Assembly: GCF_020687805.1 (NCBI RefSeq)
Contig: NZ_JAJEWQ010000002.1
Span: forward strand, 127,300-191,299
Direction: 5' to 3'
Length of the DNA: 64,000 nt
Source of the DNA: Planctobacterium marinum
Lineage (GTDB): Bacteria > Pseudomonadota > Gammaproteobacteria > Enterobacterales > Alteromonadaceae
The stretch's first letter is position 1; every line of letters begins with the position of its first letter. Under the pieces are notes generated by a model. The model saw only the letters and a list, made by a program, of their open reading frames with translations. It was not told the DNA's origin and searched no databases. A program made the translations under genes and the position numbers. Shown here piece after piece: positions 17,483-26,702 of the stretch.

Positions 17483-18787
17483 CTATTTCAAACCGTTGTT
17501 GATGTCTGCCACATCTTGCTCAGTCAGTGTACCGGCAGCCTGTTTCAGGCTCAGTATACTGGTAATGTACCCATAGCGGGCGCCAGCAAGATTACGTTTT
17601 GCATCGTACAGGTTACGTGTACTTTGCAGCACGTCAACAATAGTACGGGTACCTACCTCAAAGCCCGCCTCGGTGGCTTTCAAAGCGCTTTCGGCAGAAA
17701 CCACTGCCTGATTCAACGCTTTAATGCGAGAAATAGCGGCGGTGACGTCGAAATAGTTTGAGCGCACATTGCGCACCACGGAACGATATACCCGTTCGCG
17801 ATCTTCGCTGGTGGCAATAAATTCATGGCGTGCGGTGTCAACCGCTGCAGAGGTACCGCCACCTGAGTAAATAGGGACGTTGACGGTCAGTTCTACATAG
17901 CTGGTATTAAACCGGCCATCAGAAGTACCTGTGTTACTGGCATCTGCAGATTGGCCGTCAGTGTCATTGGAGTTGTACTGGCCCCGTAAACCCACCGTTG
18001 GGTAATGACCATTTTTGGCAATATCGATATCTTCTTTGGCAATATCAACACCGATTTTCGACGCCAACAACTGTAGATTGCGATCTTCGGCCTGACTAAC
18101 CCAGGCGTTAATGTCGGCCGGGGCCGGCATACTGGCGCTGAAAGTATCCGTGTTCAGCGGATCGATGGACGCGTGGTAATTGTTTGTGATTTCTCTAAGC
18201 GCTTCTAAGGTAATTTCGACGTTGTTTTGGGCGCTGATCTCACTGGCAACCGCAGTATCAAACTGTGCCTGCGCTTCGTGAACATCGGTAATGGCCGTTA
18301 ATCCCACTTCAAAACGTTGTTTGGTTTGTTCTAACTGGCGTTCGATGGCGCGTTTTTCTGCTTTGGCGAACTCTAAGTCATCCTGTGCCTGCAACACATT
18401 GAAATAGGCCGTTACTGTGCGAACAATGAGATCTTGCTTGGCAAAGCCATAGTTGGCATCGGCCCGTGAGGCTACCAGTTCTGCGCGATCCAGGTTTTTC
18501 CAGTTTGAGTAATCCCAAATCGATTGGGTAAAGTTCACTGCAACATCGTTGGTTTCACGATGGTTGTCGCCATTGGTTCTGGAAGCGCTTAATTCCAGAC
18601 TGATCTGAGGCAGCAAACTGGCTCTGTTTTGATTAATGCCAGAATAAGCGGCGTCCTTATTTGCAAGCGATTGCAGGGTGGCCGGGTCGTTCTGTAAAGC
18701 TTGTTGGTAGACTTGTAACAAATCTTCGGCGCTGGCAGTGCCGACAAGTCCTATTCCCATCATGATGGACAAGAGTGTTTTTTTCAT
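17483..18787 (-). CDS. tolC: outer-membrane channel TolC
   Basis: A 434-aa protein with a signal peptide (MKKTLLSIMMGIGLVGTASA) and two OEP repeats forming the trimeric beta-barrel/alpha-tunnel. Typical signatures are LLQVYQQALQNDPATLQ at the mature N-terminus, the ALREITNNY-type hinge and TRTIVDVLQSTRNLYDAKRNLAGARY near the end. It serves as the exit duct for RND, MFS and ABC efflux pumps and type I secretion. The position divergent from nudF matches the E. coli and Alteromonas neighbourhood. Confidence 0.95.
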   Translation of the reverse strand: MKKTLLSIMMGIGLVGTASAEDLLQVYQQALQNDPATLQSLANKDAAYSGINQNRASLLPQISLELSASRTNGDNHRETNDVAVNFTQSIWDYSNWKNLDRAELVASRADANYGFAKQDLIVRTVTAYFNVLQAQDDLEFAKAEKRAIERQLEQTKQRFEVGLTAITDVHEAQAQFDTAVASEISAQNNVEITLEALREITNNYHASIDPLNTDTFSASMPAPADINAWVSQAEDRNLQLLASKIGVDIAKEDIDIAKNGHYPTVGLRGQYNSNDTDGQSADASNTGTSDGRFNTSYVELTVNVPIYSGGGTSAAVDTARHEFIATSEDRERVYRSVVRNVRSNYFDVTAAISRIKALNQAVVSAESALKATEAGFEVGTRTIVDVLQSTRNLYDAKRNLAGARYGYITSILSLKQAAGTLTEQDVADINNGLK

Positions 18788-19052
18788 GTGCGTTCCTATT
18801 TATTGCGCAGCAAGTATTGGCTGCAGACGTAGTCCAATTCCCGTTTACCGGAGCTATCTGTCACCCAAAATTCAACAGAACAGGCAAAGCAACCCCTATT
18901 ATTTTTCTGGCTGGCAGTTTACTTAACCTTCAGCCAAACCCCAACTGCTTTGCAGTAACAGTGTTTTAGCAAGTGTAACAGAATATTTTCGTCTGTAACC
19001 TTTGTCCCGTGTTAGTCTTTGCCACTTCCAGGCTAAAAACGAGGAGGTTTTT

Positions 19053-19682
19053 TTGACTAACTGGCACCGGTTTTCAGACGCTGATGTCGAAATTGAGCAT
19101 CAGGAACCTAAATTTGAAGGTTTTTTTACTGTTTTCAACTATAAATTACGACATAAATTATTCGCAGGTGGATGGAGCAACTGGATTCAGCGCGAAGTGT
19201 TGGGCAGAGGCCATGCTGTGGCCATGTTGCCGTATGATCCAATAAGACGCGAATTTGTGATGATTGAGCAGTTCCGAGTGGGGGCGTTGCCCACCTCGAA
19301 AAAGCCCTGGCTGCTGGAGATTGTTGCGGGCATGATTGATGCCGGAGAAACGCCTGAAGACGTGTGTTTACGCGAAGCGGAAGAAGAAGCCGGGTTGAAA
19401 GTAGACGCTTTGCTCCCATTAACAGATTATCTGCCCAGCCCCGGTGGCACCACAGAGCGGCTCTACCTGTACCTTGGCATTGTTAATGCTGAGTCAGCGC
19501 AGGGCATTCATGGTCTGGACGATGAAGATGAAGATATTTTGGTGCATCGCATCGCTGAAACGCAGGTAAAACAGTTACTCAATGCCGGAGAATTTGACAA
19601 CTCCGCTACCATTATTGCCCTGCAGTGGTTCTTTCTAAATAAACAAGAACTATTGGAAAAGCTACCTGCACATAAGGTATAA
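19053..19682 (+). CDS. nudF: ADP-ribose pyrophosphatase NudF
   Basis: About 209 aa from a TTG start at 19053 (LTNWHRFSDADVEIE), chosen because GAGGAGG lies just upstream. The Nudix box is complete (GMIDAGETPEDVCL, then REAEEEAGL), and PSPGGTTERLYLYLG is typical of the ADP-ribose pyrophosphatase branch. It hydrolyses ADP-ribose to AMP and ribose-5-phosphate. It heads the nudF-yqiB-yqiA-parE block, divergent from tolC. Confidence 0.9.
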   Translation: MTNWHRFSDADVEIEHQEPKFEGFFTVFNYKLRHKLFAGGWSNWIQREVLGRGHAVAMLPYDPIRREFVMIEQFRVGALPTSKKPWLLEIVAGMIDAGETPEDVCLREAEEEAGLKVDALLPLTDYLPSPGGTTERLYLYLGIVNAESAQGIHGLDDEDEDILVHRIAETQVKQLLNAGEFDNSATIIALQWFFLNKQELLEKLPAHKV

Positions 19683-19729
19683 CAAGGGGCCAGTCGTCAA
19701 GTTTTCCCAGAGGTACAAAGGTCAGAACT

Positions 19730-20170
19730 ATGGATTTCGCAGCAGCTACAAAAAGAAAATACGTCCCAAACCTGAAAGGGTTGCACGCAATATGCGAGGG
19801 TAATTATGCGCGTATTTTAAAACTGCTACCCGACTGTGATACCGAAAGTCTGACCTATGAATTTGGTGATGGTGCAGATTTGCGCTACAAGCTTTCTATT
19901 CTGGAAGCCAGCCGCTACACCACCACAATCGAGATTCGGCAATTGGGCGATTCATTACCAAAATGGATGAAGCCAGTGATGAAGGTGCGTATCTATCATG
20001 ATGCCCGCATGGCCGAAGTGTTGAGTAGTCAGAATGTGGCGGCGATTCAGCCCAGTTATCACTATCCCAACAAAAAAATGCACCAGAAAAATGAAAAAGA
20101 AATGGTCAATTTGTTTTTGGCCGAATGGTTGCTGTTTTGCCTTAAGCAGCAAGCTGATTCCACGGTGTAA
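19730..20170 (+). CDS. yqiB: DUF1249 protein YqiB
   Basis: A 146-aa cytoplasmic protein. YVPNLKGLHAICEGNYARIL and KPVMKVRIYHDARMAEVLS match the DUF1249 (YqiB) family, always found in the nudF-parE neighbourhood of gammaproteobacteria. Function unknown. It follows nudF by 47 bp. The next gene is yqiA, not cpdA as in E. coli. Confidence 0.85.
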   Translation: MDFAAATKRKYVPNLKGLHAICEGNYARILKLLPDCDTESLTYEFGDGADLRYKLSILEASRYTTTIEIRQLGDSLPKWMKPVMKVRIYHDARMAEVLSSQNVAAIQPSYHYPNKKMHQKNEKEMVNLFLAEWLLFCLKQQADSTV

Positions 20171-20213
20171 TTGCGCCTGAACCCTATCAGTCAGTCACTC
20201 ATAAGGAGCCATT

Positions 20214-20789
20214 TTGAAGCAGGTTCTCATCTATTTACACGGATTTTTAAGCTCACCCGCCTCAGTTAAAGCGCAGGCCACCCAGGCATACTGGCAAGCG
20301 CATCATCCTGATATTACCTTTGTGTGCCCACAATTGCCTTATTATCCTGAGGAAGCTAAACGCTTCCTTGATGAGTTACTGCAAACCTATGCCGATGCCC
20401 GGTTAGGTTTTGTCGGCAGCTCCCTGGGCGGATTTCTCAGTACTTATTTAATGGAGCAATGCCAGGCAAAAGCGGTACTGATCAATCCGGCTGCAAAACC
20501 TCATGAAGTACTGTCTGATTACCTCGGTGAACATCAGCATCCCTATACCAATGAAAAATTTACCTTAACGGCTGAGCATATGCAGCAATTGCTCAGCATG
20601 TACAGCAAGGTGCCCACGACCCCGGAAAACTATTGGGTGTTGTTGCAAACTGACGATGAGACGCTGGACTACCGTGAGGCTGAAACCAAGTACCGGGGAG
20701 CAAAGTTCACCATTGAGCAGGGCGGTGATCATGCCTTTCAGGGCTATGAGCGTTTTTTACCTGATATTTTCCGTTTTTTGTTTGATTAA
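20214..20789 (+). CDS. yqiA: YqiA-type alpha/beta-hydrolase esterase
   Basis: A 191-aa esterase starting at TTG with AAGGAG eight bases upstream. LIYLHGFLSSPASVKAQ, the nucleophile elbow GFVGSSLGGF, Asp in LLQTDDETLDY and His in GGDHAFQGY form the Ser-Asp-His triad of the UPF0227/YqiA family. In E. coli YqiA is a palmitoyl-CoA/short-chain esterase of unclear role. It lies between yqiB and parE. Confidence 0.9.
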   Translation: MKQVLIYLHGFLSSPASVKAQATQAYWQAHHPDITFVCPQLPYYPEEAKRFLDELLQTYADARLGFVGSSLGGFLSTYLMEQCQAKAVLINPAAKPHEVLSDYLGEHQHPYTNEKFTLTAEHMQQLLSMYSKVPTTPENYWVLLQTDDETLDYREAETKYRGAKFTIEQGGDHAFQGYERFLPDIFRFLFD

Positions 20790-20897
20790 ACATTGGTAGT
20801 ATCGGAAGCAAGGCTTGGTAACAAGCAGATGGCCTGTGATTTCAGTGAGTTTACAGGTCAAGTATTAGCCACATAATTATAAGAAAGATCAATTCGC

Positions 20898-22787
20898 ATG
20901 TCAGAACAATATAACGCTGAAGCCATTGAAGTCCTCAACGGACTGGAACCAGTACAACGTCGCCCCGGCATGTACACCGACACCACTCGCCCAAACCATT
21001 TGGGCCAGGAAGTAATCGATAACAGTGTTGATGAAGCGCTGGCCGGACACGCCGACAGCATCAAGGTGATTTTGCACGAAGATCAGTCGCTGGAAGTTAT
21101 CGACGATGGTCGGGGAATGCCGGTAGATATCCACCCGGAAGAAGGCATTTCAGGTGTCGAATTGATCATGACTAAACTGCATGCCGGTGGCAAATTCTCC
21201 AACAAGAACTACCAGTTCTCCGGTGGTTTGCACGGTGTGGGTATCTCCGTGGTTAACGCCTTGTCCAGCCGGGTCGAAGTAAATGTACGACGCGACGGTA
21301 ACGTCTACGCCATCGCCTTTGAGCATGGCAACAAGGTGGAAGAACTGGAAATTATTGACACCTGCGGTAAGCGCAATACCGGCACCCGGGTGCGTTTTTG
21401 GCCCGATGCCTCTTATTTTGATTCTGCGAAATTTTCGGTCAGTAAGATGTGCCATATCTTGCGCGCCAAAGCTGTGCTTTGCCCTGGTCTGAAGATCCGC
21501 TTCGACAACAAAATCACTAAAGAAACAATCGAGTGGCAATTTGCCGATGGACTGCGCGATTACCTGATGCAGTCTGCCAAAGAATATATTTGCCTGCCTG
21601 AAGACGAACCTTTTGTGGGCCAGTTTTCCGGCAATAATGAAGCGGCAGACTGGGCCGTAGTCTGGCTACCCGAAGGCGGCGAAGTGGTCAACGAAAGCTA
21701 TGTTAACCTGATCCCCACCGCGCAGGGGGGTACTCACGTCAATGGTTTACGCCAGGGCTTACTGGAAGCTATGCGGGAGTTTTGCGAGTTTCGCAATATT
21801 CTGCCGCGCGGCGTAAAACTGACCCCGGAAGATATCTGGGACAAGTGTAGTTATATCCTGTCGACAAAAATGCAGGATCCGCAGTTTGCCGGACAAACCA
21901 AAGAACGCCTGTCATCGCGTCAGGCATCGGCCTTTGTGTCCGGAGTCGTAAAAGATGCGTTTTCACTGTGGCTAAACTCACACACTGACATCGCCGAGTC
22001 TCTGGCGGAATTCTTTATCGCCAATGCCCAGCGACGCTTGCGCCAAAGCAAAAAAGTGGCCCGTAAAAAAATCACTTCAGGTCCGGCACTGCCTGGTAAG
22101 CTTACCGACTGTACCACCCAGGATACCAGCCGCTCAGAACTGTTTCTGGTGGAAGGGGATTCTGCTGGTGGTTCAGCGAAACAGGCCAGAGATAAAGAAT
22201 TTCAGGCAGTAATGCCACTGCGCGGTAAAATTCTCAACAGTTGGGAGGTGGATTCCTCTCAGGTGCTCGCTTCCCAGGAAATTCACGATATCTCCGTGGC
22301 GCTGGGTATTGACCCCGACAGCGAAGATTTAAGCGGATTGCGCTACGACAAGGTCTGTATTCTGGCTGATGCCGACTCCGATGGATTGCACATTGCCACA
22401 TTGTTGTGTGCTTTATTCGTGAAACACTTCCGCGCCCTGGTAAATGCCGGACATGTCTATGTGGCTATGCCGCCTCTGTACCGCATAGATGTAGGTAAAG
22501 AAGTGTTTTACGCCCTGGATGAAGGCGAAAAAGAAGGGGTGTTAGATCGCATTCAGGCCGAAAAGAAAAAGGGCAAAGTTAACGTCCAGCGCTTCAAAGG
22601 TCTTGGTGAGATGAATCCTATTCAGCTTCGGGAAACCACCATGGACCCCAACACCCGTCGCCTGGTGCAACTCACCGTCGATGACGCCCAGCAGATGCTG
22701 GAGCTAATGGATATGCTGCTGGCCAAAAAGCGTTCCTCAGAACGCAAAGACTGGCTGGAAGATAAAGGCAACCTGGCGATAGTTTAG
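20898..22787 (+). CDS. parE: DNA topoisomerase IV subunit B (ParE)
   Basis: A 629-aa protein. The N-terminal GHKL ATPase has EVIDNSVDEALAGHAD and DDGRGMPVD; the transducer domain follows; the Toprim domain has LVEGDSAGGSAKQARD and DADSDGLHIATLL; the C-terminal motif QRFKGLGEMNP is present. Length is typical (E. coli 630 aa). ParE partners ParC to decatenate sister chromosomes. ParC is not downstream; the gene is followed by the edge of an accessory island. Confidence 0.97.
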   Translation: MSEQYNAEAIEVLNGLEPVQRRPGMYTDTTRPNHLGQEVIDNSVDEALAGHADSIKVILHEDQSLEVIDDGRGMPVDIHPEEGISGVELIMTKLHAGGKFSNKNYQFSGGLHGVGISVVNALSSRVEVNVRRDGNVYAIAFEHGNKVEELEIIDTCGKRNTGTRVRFWPDASYFDSAKFSVSKMCHILRAKAVLCPGLKIRFDNKITKETIEWQFADGLRDYLMQSAKEYICLPEDEPFVGQFSGNNEAADWAVVWLPEGGEVVNESYVNLIPTAQGGTHVNGLRQGLLEAMREFCEFRNILPRGVKLTPEDIWDKCSYILSTKMQDPQFAGQTKERLSSRQASAFVSGVVKDAFSLWLNSHTDIAESLAEFFIANAQRRLRQSKKVARKKITSGPALPGKLTDCTTQDTSRSELFLVEGDSAGGSAKQARDKEFQAVMPLRGKILNSWEVDSSQVLASQEIHDISVALGIDPDSEDLSGLRYDKVCILADADSDGLHIATLLCALFVKHFRALVNAGHVYVAMPPLYRIDVGKEVFYALDEGEKEGVLDRIQAEKKKGKVNVQRFKGLGEMNPIQLRETTMDPNTRRLVQLTVDDAQQMLELMDMLLAKKRSSERKDWLEDKGNLAIV

Positions 22788-22817
22788 ATGTCTGTCGATT
22801 TCAGCATAAGTATGTAA
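22788..22817 (+). pseudogene. possible parC vestige (9 codons)
   Basis: An ATG directly abuts the parE TAG stop and opens MSVDFSISM before a TAA. In many related bacteria parC begins right here with a short Met-Ser-Asp-rich leader and a Leu/Met-containing S-x-S/M pattern. It may be the stub of parC left when the island entered; nine codons are too few to prove it. Confidence 0.25.
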
Positions 22818-23014
22818 ATATACTGGCGTAGTTCAAATCTGAGCTACGCTTCAGTTAAAAACTCGCCGGATCTACTTTGACTGGACAAATTAGCGAAGTA
22901 TAACCGCCAAGGTCCCTTTGGAATTAAACTACTAGCTCTATCAGTCGCACTCTTTGATAGAAGAACAGCTTACGTAATTTAAGAGGCTGAAAGGTAACTC
23001 AAATAAATCGTATT

Positions 23015-23191
23015 TTATAGCTGTTCAGAGTCACAATTATTGACTTTGCGAAATTGACTTTCGATAATTTTTGCATAGGCAATAGCATCGTCTAATTTTT
23101 GATATTTGTGCCCTTGAAAATGATAAACCGTTTCAATTGACCGTGATATACCATAATGTGACATTATGCTCTGCTCTTCTTCATCATTCAT
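23015..23191 (-). CDS. 58-aa small protein at the island edge
   Basis: Encodes MNDEEEQSIMSHYGISRS... and ends KVNNCDSEQL. AAGGAAA lies 5 nt before the ATG. The central SIETVYHFQGHKYQKLDDAIAYA segment looks like a small folded beta-beta-alpha unit. It is soluble with no signal peptide. No family recognised. It sits 73 bp downstream of hflC on the same strand and may be the last gene of that transcript. Confidence 0.6.
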   Translation of the reverse strand: MNDEEEQSIMSHYGISRSIETVYHFQGHKYQKLDDAIAYAKIIESQFRKVNNCDSEQL

Positions 23192-23264
23192 ACATTTTCC
23201 TTAGAATAGTCTTTGGTTAATTTGAAAAGTTGATAATGGCTTTCTCAAATGAATTAAGGTCTTA

Positions 23265-24254
23265 TTAATTAACATGGCTAAGCTCACCGAGTTCAATGCC
23301 CTTTAAATGTTTGTACATTTCACTGTCTGAAGACATGAGTAACAAAGTATCCTGGTCAATTATCTCGCTATAAGCAGTCATGGCACGCGTAAACTTAAAA
23401 AATGATTTAGCCTCTGGACTTTTGTTGTACGATGCGGAATAAATTTTTGCAGCTGTGGCATCAGCTTCGCCACGAATTTCTTCAACTTTTTGGTAGGCTT
23501 CAGACTGAATTCGGCTAAGCTCTCGTACTCTATCCCCCAGTATTCTGGCAGCTTCACCTTTACCTTCTGCCAAAAATCGTTCAGCTATTTGACGCCTCTC
23601 GCTAATCATTCGATCATATATTTTGGGTTTTACGCTTGCATTGTAATTGATTCGCTTAAAACGAATATCTAGCAATTCAATGCCAAATACTTCTACTTTA
23701 TTCGCTGCAGCCTTCAATATTTCTGATTCAATTACTTTTCTACCTTTTTGAATTGGAACCAGCTTTCCAATTGTAGGTGAATTTTCGACACCAATGGTTA
23801 TTTGTTCACGTTCAGGAATGCGATCTTTAGTTGTTCTGATAATTTCAATGAGCTTATGTTTCGCAACGGCGTTTCTTGTCTCACTTCCCAAAATATCATC
23901 AAGCCTAGATTGGGCGCTCATCTCGTCCCGCAACCGCAGGAAATATTGCAATGGGTCAACAATTCGCCAACGGGCAAAAAGATCGACTGAAATGTATAAT
24001 TTATCTTTGGTTGGCATATCTGACGGGTTGCCATCCCATTCAAGAACCCTTTTTTCAATAGCGTTGACTTCCTGAATAAAGGGAAGTTTAACTTTTAAAC
24101 CGGCTTTATCGATAGGCTCGCCAATGGGTTTACCAAACTGCGTAATAATGACTTGCTCTATTTCTGATACGGTATAGAAAGTACTTTTCACTATGATAAC
24201 GACAGAAACTATAAAAAAACTTATAACGAGGGTGACTTTACGTTTATTTTCCAT
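23265..24254 (-). CDS. hflC: HflC-type SPFH protease modulator
   Basis: A 329-aa protein with an N-terminal membrane anchor (about 8-27) and an SPFH/Band 7 domain beginning VSEIEQVIITQFGKPIG. The conserved region RMISERRQIAERFLAEGKGEAARI is the HflC-type helical segment. With HflK it forms the membrane cage that restrains the FtsH protease. It overlaps the hflK stop by 11 nt. It sits in an accessory island with no hfq, hflX or purA nearby, so it is probably an extra copy beside the core hflKC. Confidence 0.9.
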   Translation of the reverse strand: MENKRKVTLVISFFIVSVVIIVKSTFYTVSEIEQVIITQFGKPIGEPIDKAGLKVKLPFIQEVNAIEKRVLEWDGNPSDMPTKDKLYISVDLFARWRIVDPLQYFLRLRDEMSAQSRLDDILGSETRNAVAKHKLIEIIRTTKDRIPEREQITIGVENSPTIGKLVPIQKGRKVIESEILKAAANKVEVFGIELLDIRFKRINYNASVKPKIYDRMISERRQIAERFLAEGKGEAARILGDRVRELSRIQSEAYQKVEEIRGEADATAAKIYSASYNKSPEAKSFFKFTRAMTAYSEIIDQDTLLLMSSDSEMYKHLKGIELGELSHVN

Positions 24255-25335
24255 CAGGCATATTCACTTTTTTGTTAAGGTCCAAAAACGGTAAAACGCC
24301 GTTCACTTCGCTGTCCCAAATAATTTTTTGTTTTACATGAGGCAGGGCTTTTTGCATTGTTTCAATGTATATTCTCCTCTTGGTTACCTCTGGGGCATTC
24401 AAGTATTCACTCAACATCACATTGAATCTTGCGGTATCACCTAAAGCTTCATTAACGCGTCTAAGTCGATAACCGTCAGCCTCTCTAATCCGCTGATCTT
24501 TCTCTCCTTCAGCTAGAGGGATTACTTTGTTGTAGTCCCTTCGAGCCTCATTGATTAACTTTTCTTTCTCTTGTTGGGCTTGATTAACCTCATTAAACGA
24601 TTCCTGCACCTGATTTGGAGGATTAATGTTTTTCAATTGCACCTGATCAATACTCAAACCCATGGCATATTTCGTCGATGTCTCCTGCATTTTAAGTAAT
24701 GCAATGAATTCTATTTCCTGGCGACCAATGGTGATTACCTCATCGACAGTCCTATCCCCTACAACTTCACGCATTATCGATTCTGAAACGTAACGCAAAG
24801 TTTCACCCGGCTGTCGAACCTCAAAGAGGTATTTCACAGGATCTGATATACGATATTGGACGACCCATTCAACCAAGGCCGCATTTAAGTCCCCAGTGAC
24901 CATTTGAGTTTCGTTCTGAGAGTTAAACTTGCGAATGGTTTCTTCCATGTCACTATTGCGGGACGATACGACCCTATCAGCAGTGTTACGCGTTAAAAAG
25001 CCAAATTCTTGTTTTAACTGACGTTTAACCGGAACCACACGTACAACGTCAATGAAAAATGGAAACTTAAAATGAAGTCCCGGAGTAGTTTGACCAACAT
25101 ATTTACCAAAGCGTAAAACAACAGCAACAGAGTCGCTAGGGACCGTATAAACAGAATGCCAGCCAGTAACGACTATCAGAATTACCAACAAGACAAACTT
25201 AATCCCCCCCCATTGTCCACCGGGTAAGACCGATTTCAAACGATTAATCATAGATTTTATTAGTTGATCCAGATCGGGTGGTGAGTTTTGTGGCTTACGC
25301 CACGGATCACCTGAGGGATTATTGTCATTTGTCAT
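24244..25335 (-). CDS. hflK: HflK-type SPFH protease modulator
   Basis: About 363 aa from the ATG at 25335, which has AAGGAG 8 nt upstream; the frame opens three codons earlier. The Pro/Asn-rich cytoplasmic N-terminus (DPWRKPQNSPPDLDQL) and one TM segment (about 45-65) precede the SPFH domain (GWHSVYTVPSDSVAVVLRFGKYV) and a Gln/Glu-rich coiled coil (NEVNQAQQEKEKLINEA). It is the partner of the overlapping hflC. The Gly-rich N-terminal tail of core HflK is short here. Confidence 0.9.
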   Translation of the reverse strand: MTNDNNPSGDPWRKPQNSPPDLDQLIKSMINRLKSVLPGGQWGGIKFVLLVILIVVTGWHSVYTVPSDSVAVVLRFGKYVGQTTPGLHFKFPFFIDVVRVVPVKRQLKQEFGFLTRNTADRVVSSRNSDMEETIRKFNSQNETQMVTGDLNAALVEWVVQYRISDPVKYLFEVRQPGETLRYVSESIMREVVGDRTVDEVITIGRQEIEFIALLKMQETSTKYAMGLSIDQVQLKNINPPNQVQESFNEVNQAQQEKEKLINEARRDYNKVIPLAEGEKDQRIREADGYRLRRVNEALGDTARFNVMLSEYLNAPEVTKRRIYIETMQKALPHVKQKIIWDSEVNGVLPFLDLNKKVNMPDGK

Positions 25336-25450
25336 TGCAATCACTCCTTTTGTGTTACGAATAATCGTTAGGAGAGGTGCGATAGCAAGAAGTTACTAAG
25401 TGGACACCATACGGCTAACATGTAGCTAATGAATTTTCGAAATGTTCTAT

Positions 25451-26149
25451 TTAATACGCTTCTAACCTGTCTGTTTCGTGTTTAACCACTTCATAACACT
25501 CGCAACAAAGCGTCAGAAGCTTTACTCTATCTAATACTTCAATGTGCCCGCGTTTATAATGAATGATTCCAAGTTTTTGAAGTTTACCTGCCGCTTCAGT
25601 TACCCCCTCACGACGCACACCCAGCATATTAGCAATCAGTTCTTGGGTCATTGTTAGTTTATTTCCTGTTAATCTATCCAGTGACAATAACAACCAACGA
25701 CACAATTGCTGATCGATGCTGTGGTGACGGTTACATATTGCTGTTTGTGCCATTTGAGCAATTAGTGCCTGGGTATAGCGTAACAACATCATTCTTGTAT
25801 GTTGGCAACCGTTAAATTCCTCTCTCAATATTTGAGCGGGTAATTGCCACGCCCATCCTGCGCTCTGCACAACAGCTCTGTTAGGGGTACTTTCACCTCC
25901 CATAAATACAGCAATACCAACTACCCCCTCATTACCCACCACAGAAATCTCTGCGCTCGCACCATCAACGGTGTAATTTAACAATGATACAATGCAATTT
26001 GCAGGGAATGTGACACATGATACTGCCTGTCCAGACTCAAACAACACTTTCCCAAGCGGTAAGTTGGCTCGTTTTAAATATTTAAATATCCTCTTTTTGC
26101 TGTCTTCTGATAGCCCATTTAAAAGTCTATTGACTGTTGGTTCATTCAT
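25451..26149 (-). CDS. Crp/Fnr-family regulator 1
   Basis: A 232-aa protein with an N-terminal cyclic-nucleotide-binding-like domain and a C-terminal winged helix (MTQELIANMLGVRREGVTEAAGKLQKLG, split by the turn near NMLGVRR). The cAMP-binding RS pair and the Fnr Cys cluster are not evident, so the ligand is unknown. C-terminal Cys residues (LCCECYEVV) recall a group of Crp-like proteins common in stress islands. It lies 115 bp upstream of hflK on the same strand and probably controls it. A palindrome and triple repeat lie 160-240 bp upstream. Confidence 0.85.
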   Translation of the reverse strand: MNEPTVNRLLNGLSEDSKKRIFKYLKRANLPLGKVLFESGQAVSCVTFPANCIVSLLNYTVDGASAEISVVGNEGVVGIAVFMGGESTPNRAVVQSAGWAWQLPAQILREEFNGCQHTRMMLLRYTQALIAQMAQTAICNRHHSIDQQLCRWLLLSLDRLTGNKLTMTQELIANMLGVRREGVTEAAGKLQKLGIIHYKRGHIEVLDRVKLLTLCCECYEVVKHETDRLEAY

Positions 26150-26311
26150 TTTCCTCGCATATCCTTAATGTTCTATTTTCTTTGTTGATACCTCATGCGT
26201 CAGGGACAAAGCTCTGGATAGTTGCAATTCGATCAAAATTCACAAAAAATCCAATTCGCCTATTCAATGTGCTACCAAAGAGTACAAACTTATACTAAAA
26301 CGCACTTTGAG

Positions 26312-26392
26312 TATGTGCGCTGGCGCACATATGGGAAGTTATTTGACGCACATATGGGAAGTTATTTGACGCACATATGGGAAGTTATTTAA
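26312..26392. promoter_or_regulatory. palindrome plus three 23-bp direct repeats upstream of regulator 1
   Basis: A perfect palindrome TATGTGCGC-TG-GCGCACATA (26312-26331) overlaps the first of three tandem 23-bp units CGCACATATGGGAAGTTATTTGA (begin 26324, 26347 and 26370). It lies 163-240 bp upstream of the regulator start. Such iterated half-sites suggest an operator array, perhaps for autoregulation. Confidence 0.6.
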
Positions 26393-26412
26393 AAAGTACC
26401 CAAATAATACAA

Positions 26413-26702
26413 TCAATACTTCGGAATTTGGAAACATTTACAGCACCTCAAGTTCCATATCGCCAATTGGCCATGATTTTTGGAAAAGTCCTCATGATGG
26501 CTTTTTTCATCCTCATAACACTCACAAGAGGCCCTTATTTGAGCTGACTGGGAAGAAAGAATGATATGGCCCCTGTTATATCTGATAACCCCCTCTGTTT
26601 GCAGCGCATTAGCAAAACCTGTCACTGTATTCCGTCGGATTCCGAGTAAATCGCCCAAATCATTGTGAGTCAAATTCAATTCTTTTGAATGCAATCTTTA
26701 AC
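26413..26702 (-). pseudogene. truncated Crp/Fnr-family regulator (C-terminal part)
   Basis: The frame encodes only the helix-turn-helix end (HSKELNLTHNDLGDLLGIRR, then CECYEDEKSHHE). It is nearly identical over about 250 bp to the intact regulator at 33692-34441. The N-terminal sensor domain is missing; its place is taken by IS3 transposase debris beginning at about 26703. The extreme C-terminus is frameshifted. It is a broken duplicate in the same orientation as the intact gene. Confidence 0.9.

Noticed and set aside
26324-26392. Short CRISPR-like array of 23-bp repeats
   Set aside because: The copies are directly adjacent without spacers and no cas genes are present.
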